A stretch of 64,000 nucleotides of DNA from Sciurus carolinensis (GCF_902686445.1 NW_025920104.1:4774001-4838000); one strand, 5' to 3'; numbered from the stretch's first letter, positions 24,893 through 35,645 are shown. Made by a program: numbers and translations. The notes: generated by a model from the letters alone, not told the origin.

Positions 24893-26332
24893 ATGTGTGG
24901 TGAACTTAAGCCTTACCTCACTCCAGACTTATACTTCAACCTCCATGGCAGCCGCAGCATGAGACGCCCTCTGCAACTCGCGGCTGTTGGCGCCTTTTTG
25001 ACTGGAGCTGCTATTGGTGCCCTCATTGCCGGAGCTATGACTGAGGAATTACGGATCCAGATTAACTCCATACAACATCTTGTGGACTCGCAAACCCGTG
25101 TCATACACGGGATTTCTAAAAACCTCCATGCCACAGCTATCCTTGTGGATAAAATGCATCTGGAACAGGAACGTATGCACAAGGAACTCTCTGCCCTCTA
25201 TGAGCAGGTAAAATTCACCACTTCAACCTTCAATAAGGAACTGAAGCACCTTCGAATACAACAGGAATGCCACCATATAGAAGCCCTCTTGCAAGCCTCA
25301 CAGGAAGAGCTCAGGAACCTTTTCCTGACTGGACTTGGCAGAGAAACTTCCTCTTCTATCACTATCTTGGACCCCACACAGGAATCTTTTTGTGAGGCTG
25401 GATCCTGTGAACTACACCTTTGGGAGATCTCTACTTCATCTGCCCTTGTTGCCTATCACACCATTGCAATTCCAAAATGTATTGGCACCACCTGGGTACT
25501 TCCCTATGATAAAATGTTCTGGACTCAGTGGGGGGATAAGAACTGGTTCTTCCCCACGGACAACACTTACTCCTTTGGCAAGAATACCATTATTGCCTTT
25601 AATGCTTTTAATAATGAACCTCCCACTTCCAGGATCACACTATATGAGCCCGCCACCAAAATACAAGACTTAGGCAATTACAGGATCCTTACCTGTGATG
25701 ATTCCACCTACAACATCACCAGATGGCACAACGCCTCCTACAGCGAAATCTTTTCCCTGACAGCTGGTTGCCATATACATCACAATGTAATGATGGTAAA
25801 ACATCATGGACTTGCAACAGGCAACCAAGTACTGACCTTGGTCTCTTACATCTCCAATCACACCTTTGGCCTACATGCCTTCTTCAGAACCCCTGAGGTG
25901 GAATCTGAAACCTACCGCAACATTCGTGCACATATGGATGCCTTGGACACTCTGTACCAACAAAATAAACCTGTCCTGGAAAATCTTCATAACTCTATTG
26001 TCCATGGCATCGCTAACCTCAAACATGAGGTACAGAAGGTGGAACTTATGGTCCAACATGACCTGCTCACTCCGCTACATACTTCCCACATCATGTCTAA
26101 GGACTGCAGTCTGCTGAATACAATCTGCAGAATCGTTACAAAGGATTTTGCCTGTATTACCCGATGGAATCCGTTGCATTGGATAAAAGGAGGCATGACA
26201 TGGGTGGCACTTATTATATGTGCATGGATCCTCAGTAAGGTTGGCTTACTTGTTTGTAGATCTGTGGCGAAGGATGTGACTCTCAAAAGAGAAAAATCCA
26301 TCATCTATGCCCCTCCTTCCCTACAGGCCTAA
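24893..26332 (+). CDS. env, transmembrane (TM) part: intact fusion subunit
   Basis: A 479-codon open frame starting 7 bp after the SU stop in another register, so one indel near 24880 probably split a single env. A furin-type RSMR at residues 21-24 is followed by a Gly/Ala-rich hydrophobic fusion-peptide-like segment (about 26-49), then a heptad-rich helix (about 50-140). A Cys-containing ectodomain of about 380 residues with NIT, NAS and NHT sequons follows. A second helical stretch lies at about 345-400, the membrane anchor at about 433-454, and a 25-residue tail at the end. The gamma-type CX6CC motif is absent. The very long ectodomain recalls spumaviral TM in size only. It would drive membrane fusion. 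The ATG used may be artificial, because the frame is open upstream. Confidence 0.8.
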   Translation: MCGELKPYLTPDLYFNLHGSRSMRRPLQLAAVGAFLTGAAIGALIAGAMTEELRIQINSIQHLVDSQTRVIHGISKNLHATAILVDKMHLEQERMHKELSALYEQVKFTTSTFNKELKHLRIQQECHHIEALLQASQEELRNLFLTGLGRETSSSITILDPTQESFCEAGSCELHLWEISTSSALVAYHTIAIPKCIGTTWVLPYDKMFWTQWGDKNWFFPTDNTYSFGKNTIIAFNAFNNEPPTSRITLYEPATKIQDLGNYRILTCDDSTYNITRWHNASYSEIFSLTAGCHIHHNVMMVKHHGLATGNQVLTLVSYISNHTFGLHAFFRTPEVESETYRNIRAHMDALDTLYQQNKPVLENLHNSIVHGIANLKHEVQKVELMVQHDLLTPLHTSHIMSKDCSLLNTICRIVTKDFACITRWNPLHWIKGGMTWVALIICAWILSKVGLLVCRSVAKDVTLKREKSIIYAPPSLQA

Positions 26333-26334
26333 CT

Positions 26335-26354
26335 ATCTCCTTTTGCTCCTGCAG
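26335..26354 (+). other. Splice acceptor for the first 3' ORF
   Basis: A pyrimidine-rich tract (tctccttttgctcctg) ends in CAG at 26352-26354. It lies one base before the ATG of the 246-codon ORF. This is a near-ideal acceptor, and it implies a subgenomic spliced message in which that ATG is first. Confidence 0.7.
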
Positions 26355-26355
26355 A

Positions 26356-27096
26356 ATGCCTCCACGTAAGAGATCTTCCACGACTGTCAGACGTCAACTC
26401 CCCCATTCTGAGAACACCTTGGACGAACGTAATCTACAACACTTTGCCCACTGCCCTCTTTGTTGCCAGTTCCATGTAAGGAACTTCTTTCTGCTTGCAG
26501 CCCTCAAAACTTGGAACTTTGACACCTTCTACACATTATATATATTAGCCAGACTTTACTCCCCCAGAGGGGAGACATGCCTCCTCTGCTCAGATTCCTT
26601 CAGATTCCTTTATAATGACCCTATGCCCTGTCTAGCTTCTCTACTTTGTCATTTATGGACTCATCAACATTTTTTTGCCAATCATTGGCGATTATTTTCA
26701 TGTGATCGCCTATACCCTAGACATAACCAACTTCTTCTCGGCCTTCTCACGGAAGCCCTGAAATCTGACCATGAGTACCGTGGCTTCTCTAATGCCTGGC
26801 AATGGTATATCAATATTCATCTTTCTTTGAGGAAAGGACCATGGGGAAGATACTTCCCTGATTTCTCCCTTCTCCACAGGAACTATATTGTTCCCTATAG
26901 GATTAAAACTGTTCCTACACTCCGAATACTCTGCTGGAAAGCTATCCTGCAGCCATACTTACTAAATCTCTGGAAATATGTTGAGCATCACCATGATCTC
27001 CCCATCCTTCTCTTTCCTCCCAATTTTGCCCTCACCGCCTCTGAGGTTGACAACCGGGATAATATTGATTACTTTCCCTTCCGCAGCTCTTCCTAA
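26356..27096 (+). CDS. Uncharacterised accessory ORF 1 between env and 3' LTR
   Basis: An intact 246-codon frame in the place where complex retroviruses keep regulatory genes. The N-terminus is strongly basic (PPRKR, then RR at 12-13), suggesting a nuclear or RNA/DNA-binding signal. Cys33-x2-Cys36 and Cys75-x2-Cys78, with His40 and a His/Cys-rich stretch to about residue 115, could bind zinc. The middle is Trp/Leu/Tyr-rich, and the C-terminal 20 residues are acidic and end FPFRSSS. No signal peptide or membrane segment is seen. A splice acceptor abuts the ATG. I do not recognise the family. A transactivator or Bet/Nef-like role would fit the position and composition but is only inference. It is uninterrupted in a provirus whose pol has six stops. 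Confidence 0.7.
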   Translation: MPPRKRSSTTVRRQLPHSENTLDERNLQHFAHCPLCCQFHVRNFFLLAALKTWNFDTFYTLYILARLYSPRGETCLLCSDSFRFLYNDPMPCLASLLCHLWTHQHFFANHWRLFSCDRLYPRHNQLLLGLLTEALKSDHEYRGFSNAWQWYINIHLSLRKGPWGRYFPDFSLLHRNYIVPYRIKTVPTLRILCWKAILQPYLLNLWKYVEHHHDLPILLFPPNFALTASEVDNRDNIDYFPFRSSS

Positions 27097-27126
27097 CCCA
27101 TTGGGTGTTCACTTCATTCTGGTATA

Positions 27127-27447
27127 ATGGACGACCTTTTCAGGCGCTATGTAATAGGCCGTTCCCGGAACCGCCGCTGGACTCTGCGAGATATACAACA
27201 AAATACAGGCCTGTACATCGTCGTCGCAGGCTCTGTATATGACTGCATCCTTTTGACCCACAGGATGCCCGATCATATCCCATAGTTCATGGAGTACAAA
27301 GGCCGGGATGTCACCCTGGACATCCTACATTTACCGGGACATGACAATTTGTTACAAACTTTGCAGCCCTTTAAGGTCGGAAGATACGCGGAACCTGATC
27401 TCTCCTCAGACTTGACTGCTCTCTTTGGCGCGGAAACCACCCCTTAG
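27127..27447 (+). pseudogene. Uncharacterised accessory ORF 2, one internal stop
   Basis: From ATG 27127 a frame of 52 codons reaches TAG at 27283-27285, then continues in frame for 53 codons to TAG at 27445-27447. The first half is Arg-rich (RRYVIGRSRNRRW). The second half has ordinary globular composition. An acceptor-like tract (ctttcccttccgcag, ending 27086) lies 40 bp upstream. The frame ends 26 bp before the 3' LTR. It may be a second spliced gene with one late nonsense change. It has no recognised family and chance openness is possible. Confidence 0.45.
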
Positions 27448-27460
27448 GGTGTCTCCCGTG

Positions 27461-27473
27461 CCAGGGGGTGGAC
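27461..27473 (+). other. Polypurine tract
   Basis: The purine-rich AGGGGGTGGA, followed by C, lies immediately before the 3' LTR start TGTATGG. It has the position and composition of the plus-strand primer. Confidence 0.7.
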
Positions 27474-28067
27474 TGTATGGAACATTGCTGAAGTGAACCA
27501 AACAACTCCCATTTTGCTTTCTGACCCCATTTTGTGAAACTTATAAAAAACATGTTGTTTGCTGTGATAGATCAAAACAAAATGTGTGTGTAGCGTTAAG
27601 ATAAGTAAAGTCACGAGCAGTGACGCACACAGTGACTATGCAGTCACTGAGAAAAACATTTGGCAGTTTGTTTACACCAAATTTACATTAGTTTTAATGG
27701 TAAAACTGGTAAAAAATATTTACTAGATGAATTTGCAGAATCCAGGACTTGAAAAACAAATTAGGTAATGTGTGAACTTGTTTTGATGTGACTATATAAA
27801 CTGCAGACTGATCAGGAGCGAGCGGGCACTACTCCACTGACAGAGTCTGTCACTATGTCCCGCTGACAAGTGACAAGATAGTGCTCCCCAGCTCGAGGCC
27901 CCTGGTCACTGCATGCTGTTACTCCGATGACTGATTGCCATTTGCTGTGAACCGAGCATCAATAAAACCTCATCTGAGGACCAACAACCGGCTACGTGAG
28001 TGTTATCTTATTCCTACCCGGTTCCCGATCCAGTACAGGCCACAAGTGTTGCGACGTGCTCGTGACA
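27474..28067 (+). repeat. Provirus A 3' LTR
   Basis: A 594-bp LTR ending GTGACA and followed by GATAT at 28068-28072. It carries the TATA box at 27793-27799, AATAAA at 27961-27966 and the U3 repeat cluster. It contains 19 bp near the U5 end (after GATCCA) that are missing from the 5' LTR. Confidence 0.93.
27961..27966 (+). terminator. LTR polyadenylation signal
   Basis: AATAAA in the context gcatcAATAAAacctc, about 100 bp before the LTR end. It would set the 3' end of proviral transcripts. Confidence 0.75.
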
Positions 28068-30704
28068 GATATTTATGTCTCTCAGGGGTTTAGGGGGTAG
28101 GGGATCACTCACATATGCAGCATTCACAACCTCGTATTCAACCAACCAATCTTAGCTGCAAAATATTTAGAAACAAGTCCATCTGTTCTAAATAAACAGG
28201 AACATTTTATTTGTTATTACTTTCTAACTTGTTATATAGTGTTTAGGTTCTATTTGATATTCCATACAATATCTAAATGGCTTATAATATGCAAAAGTGG
28301 GTGCATGCATTATATGCAAATACTATGCCATTTCCTAGGGAATGACTAAAGCATACTTGGGTTTTTATATCTATGGGGCACCTGGACCCATCCAAGGCAA
28401 CACTTTAAAATTTATGTAATGATGTGCCGCTGCAAAACAGGAGATCTCTGGTCCAGGCTGCACCCTCAGAGCTCTGGCATTGTATTGTCTCCAGTCACAC
28501 ACTTGATATAGAAGAATGTCATCCAAGGGAGCAGAGCTGGAATACTCCTGAAATGCCTGGTTGAGCTAGGCATGGGATGGGAATTTAGTTTTACAAACCA
28601 ATTAGACAGGGTGAACCTCCCTTGATTGGCTTGGGGCCTTGACCTGGTAGTAGTTAAAATTCTGGGAATGGCCATGAAGTCAAGCAGTCTTCCAACCCCT
28701 AACTGTCTACTTTCTATAAAATTTCCATCTGCCATAAAGGAGAGTGTCTCCTCCATTCACTCCTCCCCACCCCTAGTGATGCTGGGGGGCTTTAGCACTG
28801 CCCCACCTCCTCCTCAGAGGTGTGGGTTCATTTCTGCAGATCCCGGGGTGTCAGGTTGTTAGCAAGTGTGCACAGGCCTGGGCGTCAAGGTTGGAGCCAT
28901 GTCTTCGAGGTTGTGCGCACGTACGTTGCACATGCTTCCGCCCCCAGGCTCTGCCAGCAACTCTGAAACTCTGCAAGAGAGGCAATTAGGCCAACCTCAT
29001 GGACAGCACTCCTGTGGTGCATCCCAGCTGGCTGAGGAAGTCACCCCCAGAGAAGAAGTTGCAACTCTGTGTCAGTGCGGGCAGGTGCTGAGGAATTCAG
29101 GGGACGGGTGGGTGGTAGGTGGAGACAGGACAGGGTGGTGATTGGTTAAGGAGGGGCACCTTCTATACAGACTCTCCCCAGCCAATCCCCTGCCAACTCA
29201 ATCCATTTCAAAGATTATATTGAGGATTTGGGAGGAAAAGAGTGCATTTCCAGTGCAGGAGGCAATAGTTGCCTCCTAAATTCATGCTGAGGATCAAGCA
29301 GAGAACAGATCTCCCTCCTCACCATGGGAGTCGCTGCTGTTGGCTAGCAACACTGAGATTCTGCAGATTTAAAGCTGCAGTGAAAGGAAGATGAGCACAA
29401 CCTTTCCACTCTTGTCCACCAGCTCTTTCTTCCCACATCTCCTTCTTTTCTTGAGAAAGGCACCTTGCATGCTTCTCTTTTTCTCCTCTGAACCTCCTGG
29501 ATGAGAATGATGCCTGTGTCCCAACCATGAGGCTGAAGTTCCTTTAAGTTTCCTTCTGAGGGTTGATTTCTGGCCTCCAACCTGGATATCCAGCTGAGTT
29601 GTGATGCCTCTAGTGTTCCCCAGTGCACACAAACTCACCACATCCAGAAATAAGCCCTTCTTCCTCCGTCTGCCCTACACCCCACATGTGTTAAGCAAAT
29701 GGTGCCACCAGGAAGCTACTTATCTGGTGAGAAACATGGGAATCATCCTTGAGCTGCTCTCACCCAGTATCCCATGTCTGACCCACAGAGACCTAAATAC
29801 CCTGGCTATGCATGGTCCACCCACCTTAAGGCTGAACATTGCTCATCTCTCACAGCCACCTGGGAGTTCACCTCTCTGCCAGGCTCTGTGCTTGGACCAT
29901 TCACCTCTTATTCATTCAATATTTTTCTCACTGTGAGCAGGTTCATCTTGTTTTGTCCTGAAGCCTGAACTCTTTAAACAAAGTCAACGTTTTATACAGA
30001 GGTAATTGCAAGTGCTCACTGAGACAGAAATGGTGAAGTGAGAACCTGTGCCCTTTATCTAGTCTTCCCAGGTGACCTCATCTTGAAATCCTGGGTTGTG
30101 GCCTCATCAGGTGCTGGCAGCAGCACAGTCAGGATGCAGAAGATCTCCAGTGTTAAGATGAGTGGGCAGATGATCAGGCCTCCTGTCTCCCTTTCTCTTC
30201 ACCTCTGCCCCTCCCCAGCCCTGAATATCTTTCATCCCTGATAGTCTTGAGCTGTCCTCTGTGTCTGTGAGCTGGTCTTCTCACTAGTGTTGCTTCAGTG
30301 GACACAGGTGTTGTGTTAACTTTTGGATGGTTTCAGCATGAGTCTCTGGGTACTCATCCCAGCTGTTGTGTGTCAACAGTTCATATTCTCTTTGTTAAGT
30401 GGTGTCCATTTGGACACCACTGCTGACTTGAGCATTTCCCACTGACCTTATTTCAGAAACTTTAAGGGTAAAAACATTGAAAAACTTTGTAATTGTTGCA
30501 TAGTGCCCTCAAGTATTTTGCTGTTTTCTATAAGGAATTTTGTTGTTGTTGTTGTTTTATGTTGAGATTTAAGAATACTTTAAACACTAAGATAACAGGA
30601 CTTTGTTCAAAATGTGGTTTATATTTCTTTTCTTTCTTTTGTTTTTTGGTGGTGGGTATTCAAGATTGAACACTGGGATGCTTTAAAAATGACTAACATC
30701 ACCA

Positions 30705-30846
30705 TTCCTTTTTATTTTATTTTAATGTTTATTTTTAAGGTGGGGTCTCACTGTTGCTGAAACTGGCCTCAAATTGAGGCTGAGGTATCATCCTGTCTCA
30801 GCCTCCCAAGATTCTGTGTTTATAGGCATGTCCACTATACCCAGCT
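30705..30846 (-). repeat. B1-like (7SL-derived) SINE
   Basis: Read on the minus strand it shows the B1/Alu phrases: the complement of gtctcactgttgct, cctcagcctcccaa and a cagct end. It has a T-rich left end that is the complement of its A-tail. Confidence 0.75.
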
Positions 30847-31166
30847 TGCATTTACATTCAGTCTGTTACTTTTATTTTATCCACTGGATCAGGACTTTCA
30901 CTGAGCAGGAACTTATCAATTTAGTAATCTTTCTTTTTCTAGATTTCACTTGACTGACAAAACTGGGAATTCTTTGCTTAACCCTAGGTTCCCAGGATTT
31001 TCACATTTTGTTTAGTTTTGTTTCCATAAATGATATGGTTTGGATCTACAGTATCCCCCAAACCTCAGGTGTCTGTGCTGCAGTGTTCATAGGTGAAAAG
31101 ACTAGATTACACTGGCTCTAATCTCATCAGTGGGTTAGCCCACCTAATGGGTTAATAATTTGAAGG

Positions 31167-31265
31167 GAGCAGGCTGAGTTACAGCTCAGTGGTAGAACAT
31201 CTGCACAGCATGAGTGAGGTCTTAGATTCCATCCCCAGTATGAACAAAAACCATAAATTAAATTA
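31167..31265 (+). repeat. ID-type SINE
   Basis: A tRNA-derived layout: gctcagtggtagaacat (A-box side), then gattccatccccag (B-box side), ending in A-rich sequence. Confidence 0.8.
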
Positions 31266-32567
31266 ATGACTGGAGCTGACTTACTGGGAGGTGTTGGAAA
31301 TGAGAAGAAAGTTGGGTTTGGCTAGGGGAATTGGGTTCCAGGGTGTGGCCTGGGGGACTATAAGACCCCCCCACTGTCTGTCTGTCTCTCTGTCCCTGCT
31401 TTCTGGTTGTCAAAGCTGAACACCTTTCCTCTTTCTTTCCCATTCTATATGAGGTTTCTGCAGCAGAGTTGGCTGACCACACTGTAACACCATAAGTCCA
31501 TTAAACCCTGACTGCTCAGAGGTCCTTGTCAGGTGTTTTGGTCAATGTGGGGAGAGGCTGATCAACACACTGTGCATCTTGTAAGGCTGTGCTTTCTTTC
31601 CCAGGTCCATGGTCCACTTTAATTTTTGTATAAGGTTAACATATAGCACATTTTCTTTTTCCAGTGGATGTTACCTACTGTCCCTGCACCATCATGGACC
31701 AAGTTGCCCATATTTCACTGAATTTCTCCCTTATCTTTGTGCAAAGTCAGCTGGCCCATTTATCTGGTCTCTTCCTGGGGCTCTGTTCCAGTCTTCTGAC
31801 CCTGTGTCTCTCCCTCTGTCTGTTCTCACCATTGGTCTTTCTGACTGTGGTCATGCAATGAGTCTGGAAGTCTGGTGGATGAGATCCTCGAGCTCATTCG
31901 TGTTTTCAAACTATTTCAGTTATTGCCATTCCTCTGCCTTTCAATAAGGATTGACAGTGAACTCGTCTAAGAAAGTCTTAAAGTGATATTGACAAGCATT
32001 TCCTTGTTCTGAGTTTCCTGCTTCTAAGTTTTTTCCTACATCAGATGGTGCTGTGGGTTTTGCCTTTTTCATCAAATGAGTAAAGAGACTCGAGGAGAAG
32101 AGAGCCTTTCATATGAACAAACACTTGTGTTTACTGGGTGCGTTCTCCCTGTTCCTTGGCCCCTTCTCTCATCATTCCATTTGGACAGAGAGTACCTCTC
32201 TGTTGTGGTGGCAAGTTCTCTGTCCTCACTGGAGGCTTCTCATACCTCTTCATTTTGAAAGGTATTTTCATAGGATGGAAGACTTTGAGAACTCTTGTCT
32301 TTTTCAAACTGAAGTATTTGTTCCACTTTCCCCTGGCCTTCATGTTTGTGATGAAAACCTCAATGGCCATCAAAGGACAGGTAGTGTAGAAAACTCTGAG
32401 GTTTTGCTGTGAAGAGGAATAGAAAAACTGGTTCATAGCTGGAGAGGACCCCTACATCAAGTCAAGCTGTTGTTTTTTCTATGATAGGAGAGGTTTGGTG
32501 CCATGAGCAGCCTGCAGGTCCCACACTCCCCAGTATTATCTCATGACCTGTGAGAAACTTTGAAACA

Positions 32568-32690
32568 CCTGGCATGGTAGACACACCTGTCATCCCAGCA
32601 ATTCAGAAGGCAAAGACTGAAGGAACACAAACTCCAGCCCAGTCTGTGCAGCTTAGGGAAACCCTGTCTAAAAATCAATTTTAGGACAAA
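32568..32690 (+). repeat. B1-like SINE
   Basis: It starts cctggcatggtag, contains tcatcccagcaattcagaag and ends ccctgtctaaaaatcaa, the expected order for a 7SL-derived rodent SINE. It lies about 60 bp upstream of the PH exon. Confidence 0.75.
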
Positions 32691-32749
32691 TACCATTGAA
32701 ATAACAAGTTAATTTCTTACATCCTCTATTCTTTCTTGATGGGATTCAG

Positions 32750-33055
32750 GCCTGGAGGAAATGCTGGTTTATCCTGTGGAGCAGCCAGTGCAGTGGTGAC
32801 TCAGTTTTCCTGGAATATTACAAGCATGACCAGTCCAAAAAGCCCTGGCAGATCATCAACCTGAATCTCTGTGAGCAGGTGCAAACAAATGTGACTTTTA
32901 ACAAGAAGGGTCTGCCATGTGGCTTCGTGTTCAACATCAAGACCAACATGCACACTTTTTACCTGGTGGCAGAGACAAAGGAGGACATGTATAAGTAGGT
33001 GCAGAGCATCTGCCAGACCTGCCGCTTCCAGCAGGAGGTGGAAAGCACAGGCACA
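32750..33055 (+). pseudogene. GAB-like exon 2: PH domain with a nonsense codon
   Basis: The acceptor ttcag ends at 32749, and the exon opens with Ala-Trp at the same boundary used by GAB genes. The frame carries PH-domain hallmarks: EYYKHDQSKKPW, INLNLCEQV, FNKKG, FYLVAETKEDMYK, and QSICQTC of the C-terminal helix. The conserved C-terminal-helix Trp is replaced by TAG at 32996-32998 (TGG to TAG), which would remove the end of the PH domain and everything after it. A second stop at 33056 lies past the likely exon end. The PH domain normally binds phosphoinositides at the plasma membrane. Confidence 0.75.
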
Positions 33056-33454
33056 TAGACACCAGCATTCTCTGGAGGCTAATATGACCTCAGGTCCCTT
33101 TTTTAGGTAAATCAGGTGCCACCCATGGCCAAATGTCACGAGGACCCCTGGCCCTCCCTTTGCTCAAGTGGGAAACCAAGAAAATGAGGGTCATGATGAA
33201 GCAAAATGTGCACTGTGACCTGTCCTCAGGCCCCCTCAACCCACCCCCATCTACCAGTGTGCCACCTTGCCCCTCCCTCAGCTCACACATTGTGACTGTC
33301 TGCCATCCCAAGGGGAGATCTCCTGGGTCCTCCTCCATCCAGCCTCTGCAGTTAGGCTTGGCTCTCAGTCCTATATGATCATGTTGATGACCAATCCAGG
33401 GCTCCTCCACATTCACCTGGGAGAAGACAGATCAGGGGGATGCTAATTGACTTT

Positions 33455-35032
33455 GGTCTTTTATTACTAATTTTATTTGTTCTATTTAGTTGTACATGAC
33501 AGCAGAATGAATTTATACATTTTATTAAATCATACATAAGTTTAATCTCATTTTTCTGGTTGTACATATTGTAGGATCACATTGATCATGCAGTCATATA
33601 TGTACATGAAGTAATAATGTGTTTCACTCTACTATCCTTCTGGCACCATAGCCTTTCCCCTCTTCAATCCTCTCTACCTAATGTAAAGTAACTATTCTTC
33701 CCTAGTACCCCACTGCCTTATTGTGAATTAGCATCTGCATATCAGAGAATCATTCAAGTTTTCATTTTGGATTTGGCTTAGTTTGCCTAGCATTATATTC
33801 TCCAACTCCATTCATGTGCTGGCAAATACCATAATTTCATTCTTCTTTAAAGCTGAATAATACTCCATTGTTTGTATGTATGTGTATGTGTGTGTGTGTG
33901 TATCACATTTTCTTTATCCATTCATCTGTTTAAGGGCACCTAGATTGCTTCCATAGTTTGAGTACTGTGAGTTGAACTGCTAAAAATGCTGATGTGGCTG
34001 CATCACTGTAGTATGCTGATTTTAAGTCCTTTGGGTATAAACTGAGGCATGGGAAATTGTGTCAAGTGGTCATTGCATTCCAAGCTTTCTGAAGAATCTC
34101 CATACTGGCTTCCATAATGGTTGTACCATTTTGCATTCCCACCAGCAATGGATTAGTGTACCTTTTTTCCCACATCCTCACCAACATATATTGTTGTTTG
34201 TATTCTTGATAATTGCCATTCTGATTGTAGTGAGGTGAAATCTTAGAGCAGTTTTGTTTTGTAGTTCTCTAAACACTAGCGATGTTAAGCTTTTTGTCAT
34301 ATATTTGTTGACCATTCATACTTATTCTTCTGTAAATTGTTCAGTTTCTTAGTCCATTTATTTAGTAGGTTTTCTTTTTGTTCTTGGTTTTTTTTTTGGT
34401 GTTAAGTTTTTTGAGTTCTTTATATATTCTAGAGATGAATGCTTTATCTGAGGTGCATGTGGTAAATATTTTCTTCCAATCTGTATGTTCTCTCTTCACA
34501 GTATTGTTTCTTTTGCTGAGAAGAAGCTTCTAGTGTGTATTCATTCCATTTGTTGATTCTCAGTTTAACTTCTTGTGCTTTAGGGGTCTTCTTAAGGAAG
34601 TCAGGTACTAAGCCCACATGATAAAGATTTGGCCTACTTTTTCTTCTACTAGGTATAGGGTCTCTGTTCTAATGCCCAAGTCTGTGATTCAGTTTGAGTG
34701 TCTTTTTGTACAGGATGAGAGATAAAGGATTAATTTCATTGTTACATGTGGCTTTCCAATTTTCCCAGAAGCATTTTTGAATAGGCTATCATTTCTCTGG
34801 TAAATGTTTTTGGTGCCTTTGTCTAGTGCATTTATGTGAGTTTGTCTCTGTGTCTTCTCTTCTGTACCACTGGTCTTCATATCTCTTTTGGTGTAAATAC
34901 CATGCTGTTTGTATTACTATAGCTCTGTAGAATAGATTGAGGTCTTGTATTGTGGTGACTTCTGCTGTACTTTTCTTGCTAAGGATTGCTTTGTTTATTC
35001 TGGGCTTCTTATTTTTCCCAAAATGAAGTTAA
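33455..35032 (-). mobile_element. 5'-truncated L1 fragment
   Basis: The plus strand shows the complement of L1 ORF2 C-terminal and 3' UTR sequence, for example cccaccagcaatg near 34139 and gctgaataatactccattg near 33852. The same phrases are present in the long L1 at about 51040-51340. Many indels and stops are present. A short (TG)n run lies near 33885. Confidence 0.85.
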
Positions 35033-35198
35033 ACCTTTATCTCTTACCATAATTTTGGGTTTTGATGACAGTTTCCTTCTTGGTGTAGTCAGCCAATCTG
35101 GACTTAGTGATGACATTTGTGTGAATGTATCAAAACCAACAGAAATTTACATTTTGAAATGATGGCATTTATGGAATGTGAATTATTTATCAATTTTA

Positions 35199-35645
35199 TT
35201 AAAAAATAAGTTTCTCTTGTGATGGGTGACCAACCAGGTTCAGGTCTCCTGGACTTGGGACCAGCTGTGTAGGCTGAACTCTGGACTGTCCACTGGCACA
35301 GAAGGGCTGTGCTCCCACCAGCCCTTGTTGCTGTAGTCCTGAGGTTCTGTAACTTTTTAAAAGAGGGTAGTGTGTTTTGATGTTACACCAGGCACTAGAA
35401 TGTTTGTAGCCAGGTGGACCTTGTGTGAAATACTGCTGTGGAACTGATTTTCGTATTCCTGGGGGAAGGATAATGAGCCCATTTTCTCTCACATTTTGGG
35501 AAGAGTAACTCAATTTTTCAAAGTGAGTTTTAACTTGCCTTCTGTGCTCTCTCTTGTGGGAAGCTACTTGGTTCTCCATGCATGTCTTACACCCTGTTTT
35601 TACTGATGATGGTGCAGATCTGAGCAACTGATGCCCGGGTTGCAT
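35199..35645 (-). other. Unidentified open frame with an adjacent poly(A) signal
   Basis: A 148-codon minus-strand frame with ordinary composition. AATAAA on the minus strand (35195-35200) overlaps the stop. It might be part of an old processed transcript, but no protein family or flanking duplication was recognised, and chance openness is the simplest reading. Confidence 0.2.

Larger units (their letters stand above)
16389..28067 (+). mobile_element. Provirus A: near-complete env-bearing class III-like endogenous retrovirus
   Basis: An 11,679-bp provirus with two LTRs that begin TGTATGG and end GTGACA. It is flanked by GATAT at 16384-16388 and 28068-28072, a 5-bp target duplication. The order is 5' LTR, tRNA-Ser-like primer site, gag, -1 slippery site, protease, RT, RNase H, integrase, a small membrane ORF, env, two 3' ORFs, polypurine tract and 3' LTR. 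The RT connection and thumb region and the overall Pol phrasing look like the ERV-L/ERV-S (class III) group. Typical ERV-L copies are about half this length and lack env. The LTRs differ at 10 substitutions and two indels, so insertion is fairly recent. Nonsense and frameshift changes in gag, pol and the start of env make this copy non-autonomous. Confidence 0.9.
28073..32749. other. Non-coding flank with scattered SINEs
   Basis: No exon was recognised. A moderately CpG-containing patch at 28840-28930 could be an old promoter, but the first GAB-family exon could not be found there. Small simple repeats occur, for example (TTG)n near 30541. The SINEs are listed separately. Confidence 0.55.

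Noticed and set aside
16389..28067. Provirus A being a true foamy virus
   Set aside because: Size, Gag tail and 3' ORFs recall spumaviruses, but the primer site is serine-type and RT phrasing fits class III ERV-L/S. No spumaviral protein was actually recognised.
31609..32436. Several 60-110 codon frames around 31.6-32.4 kb
   Set aside because: They overlap on both strands, have ordinary composition, and lack splice or homology support.
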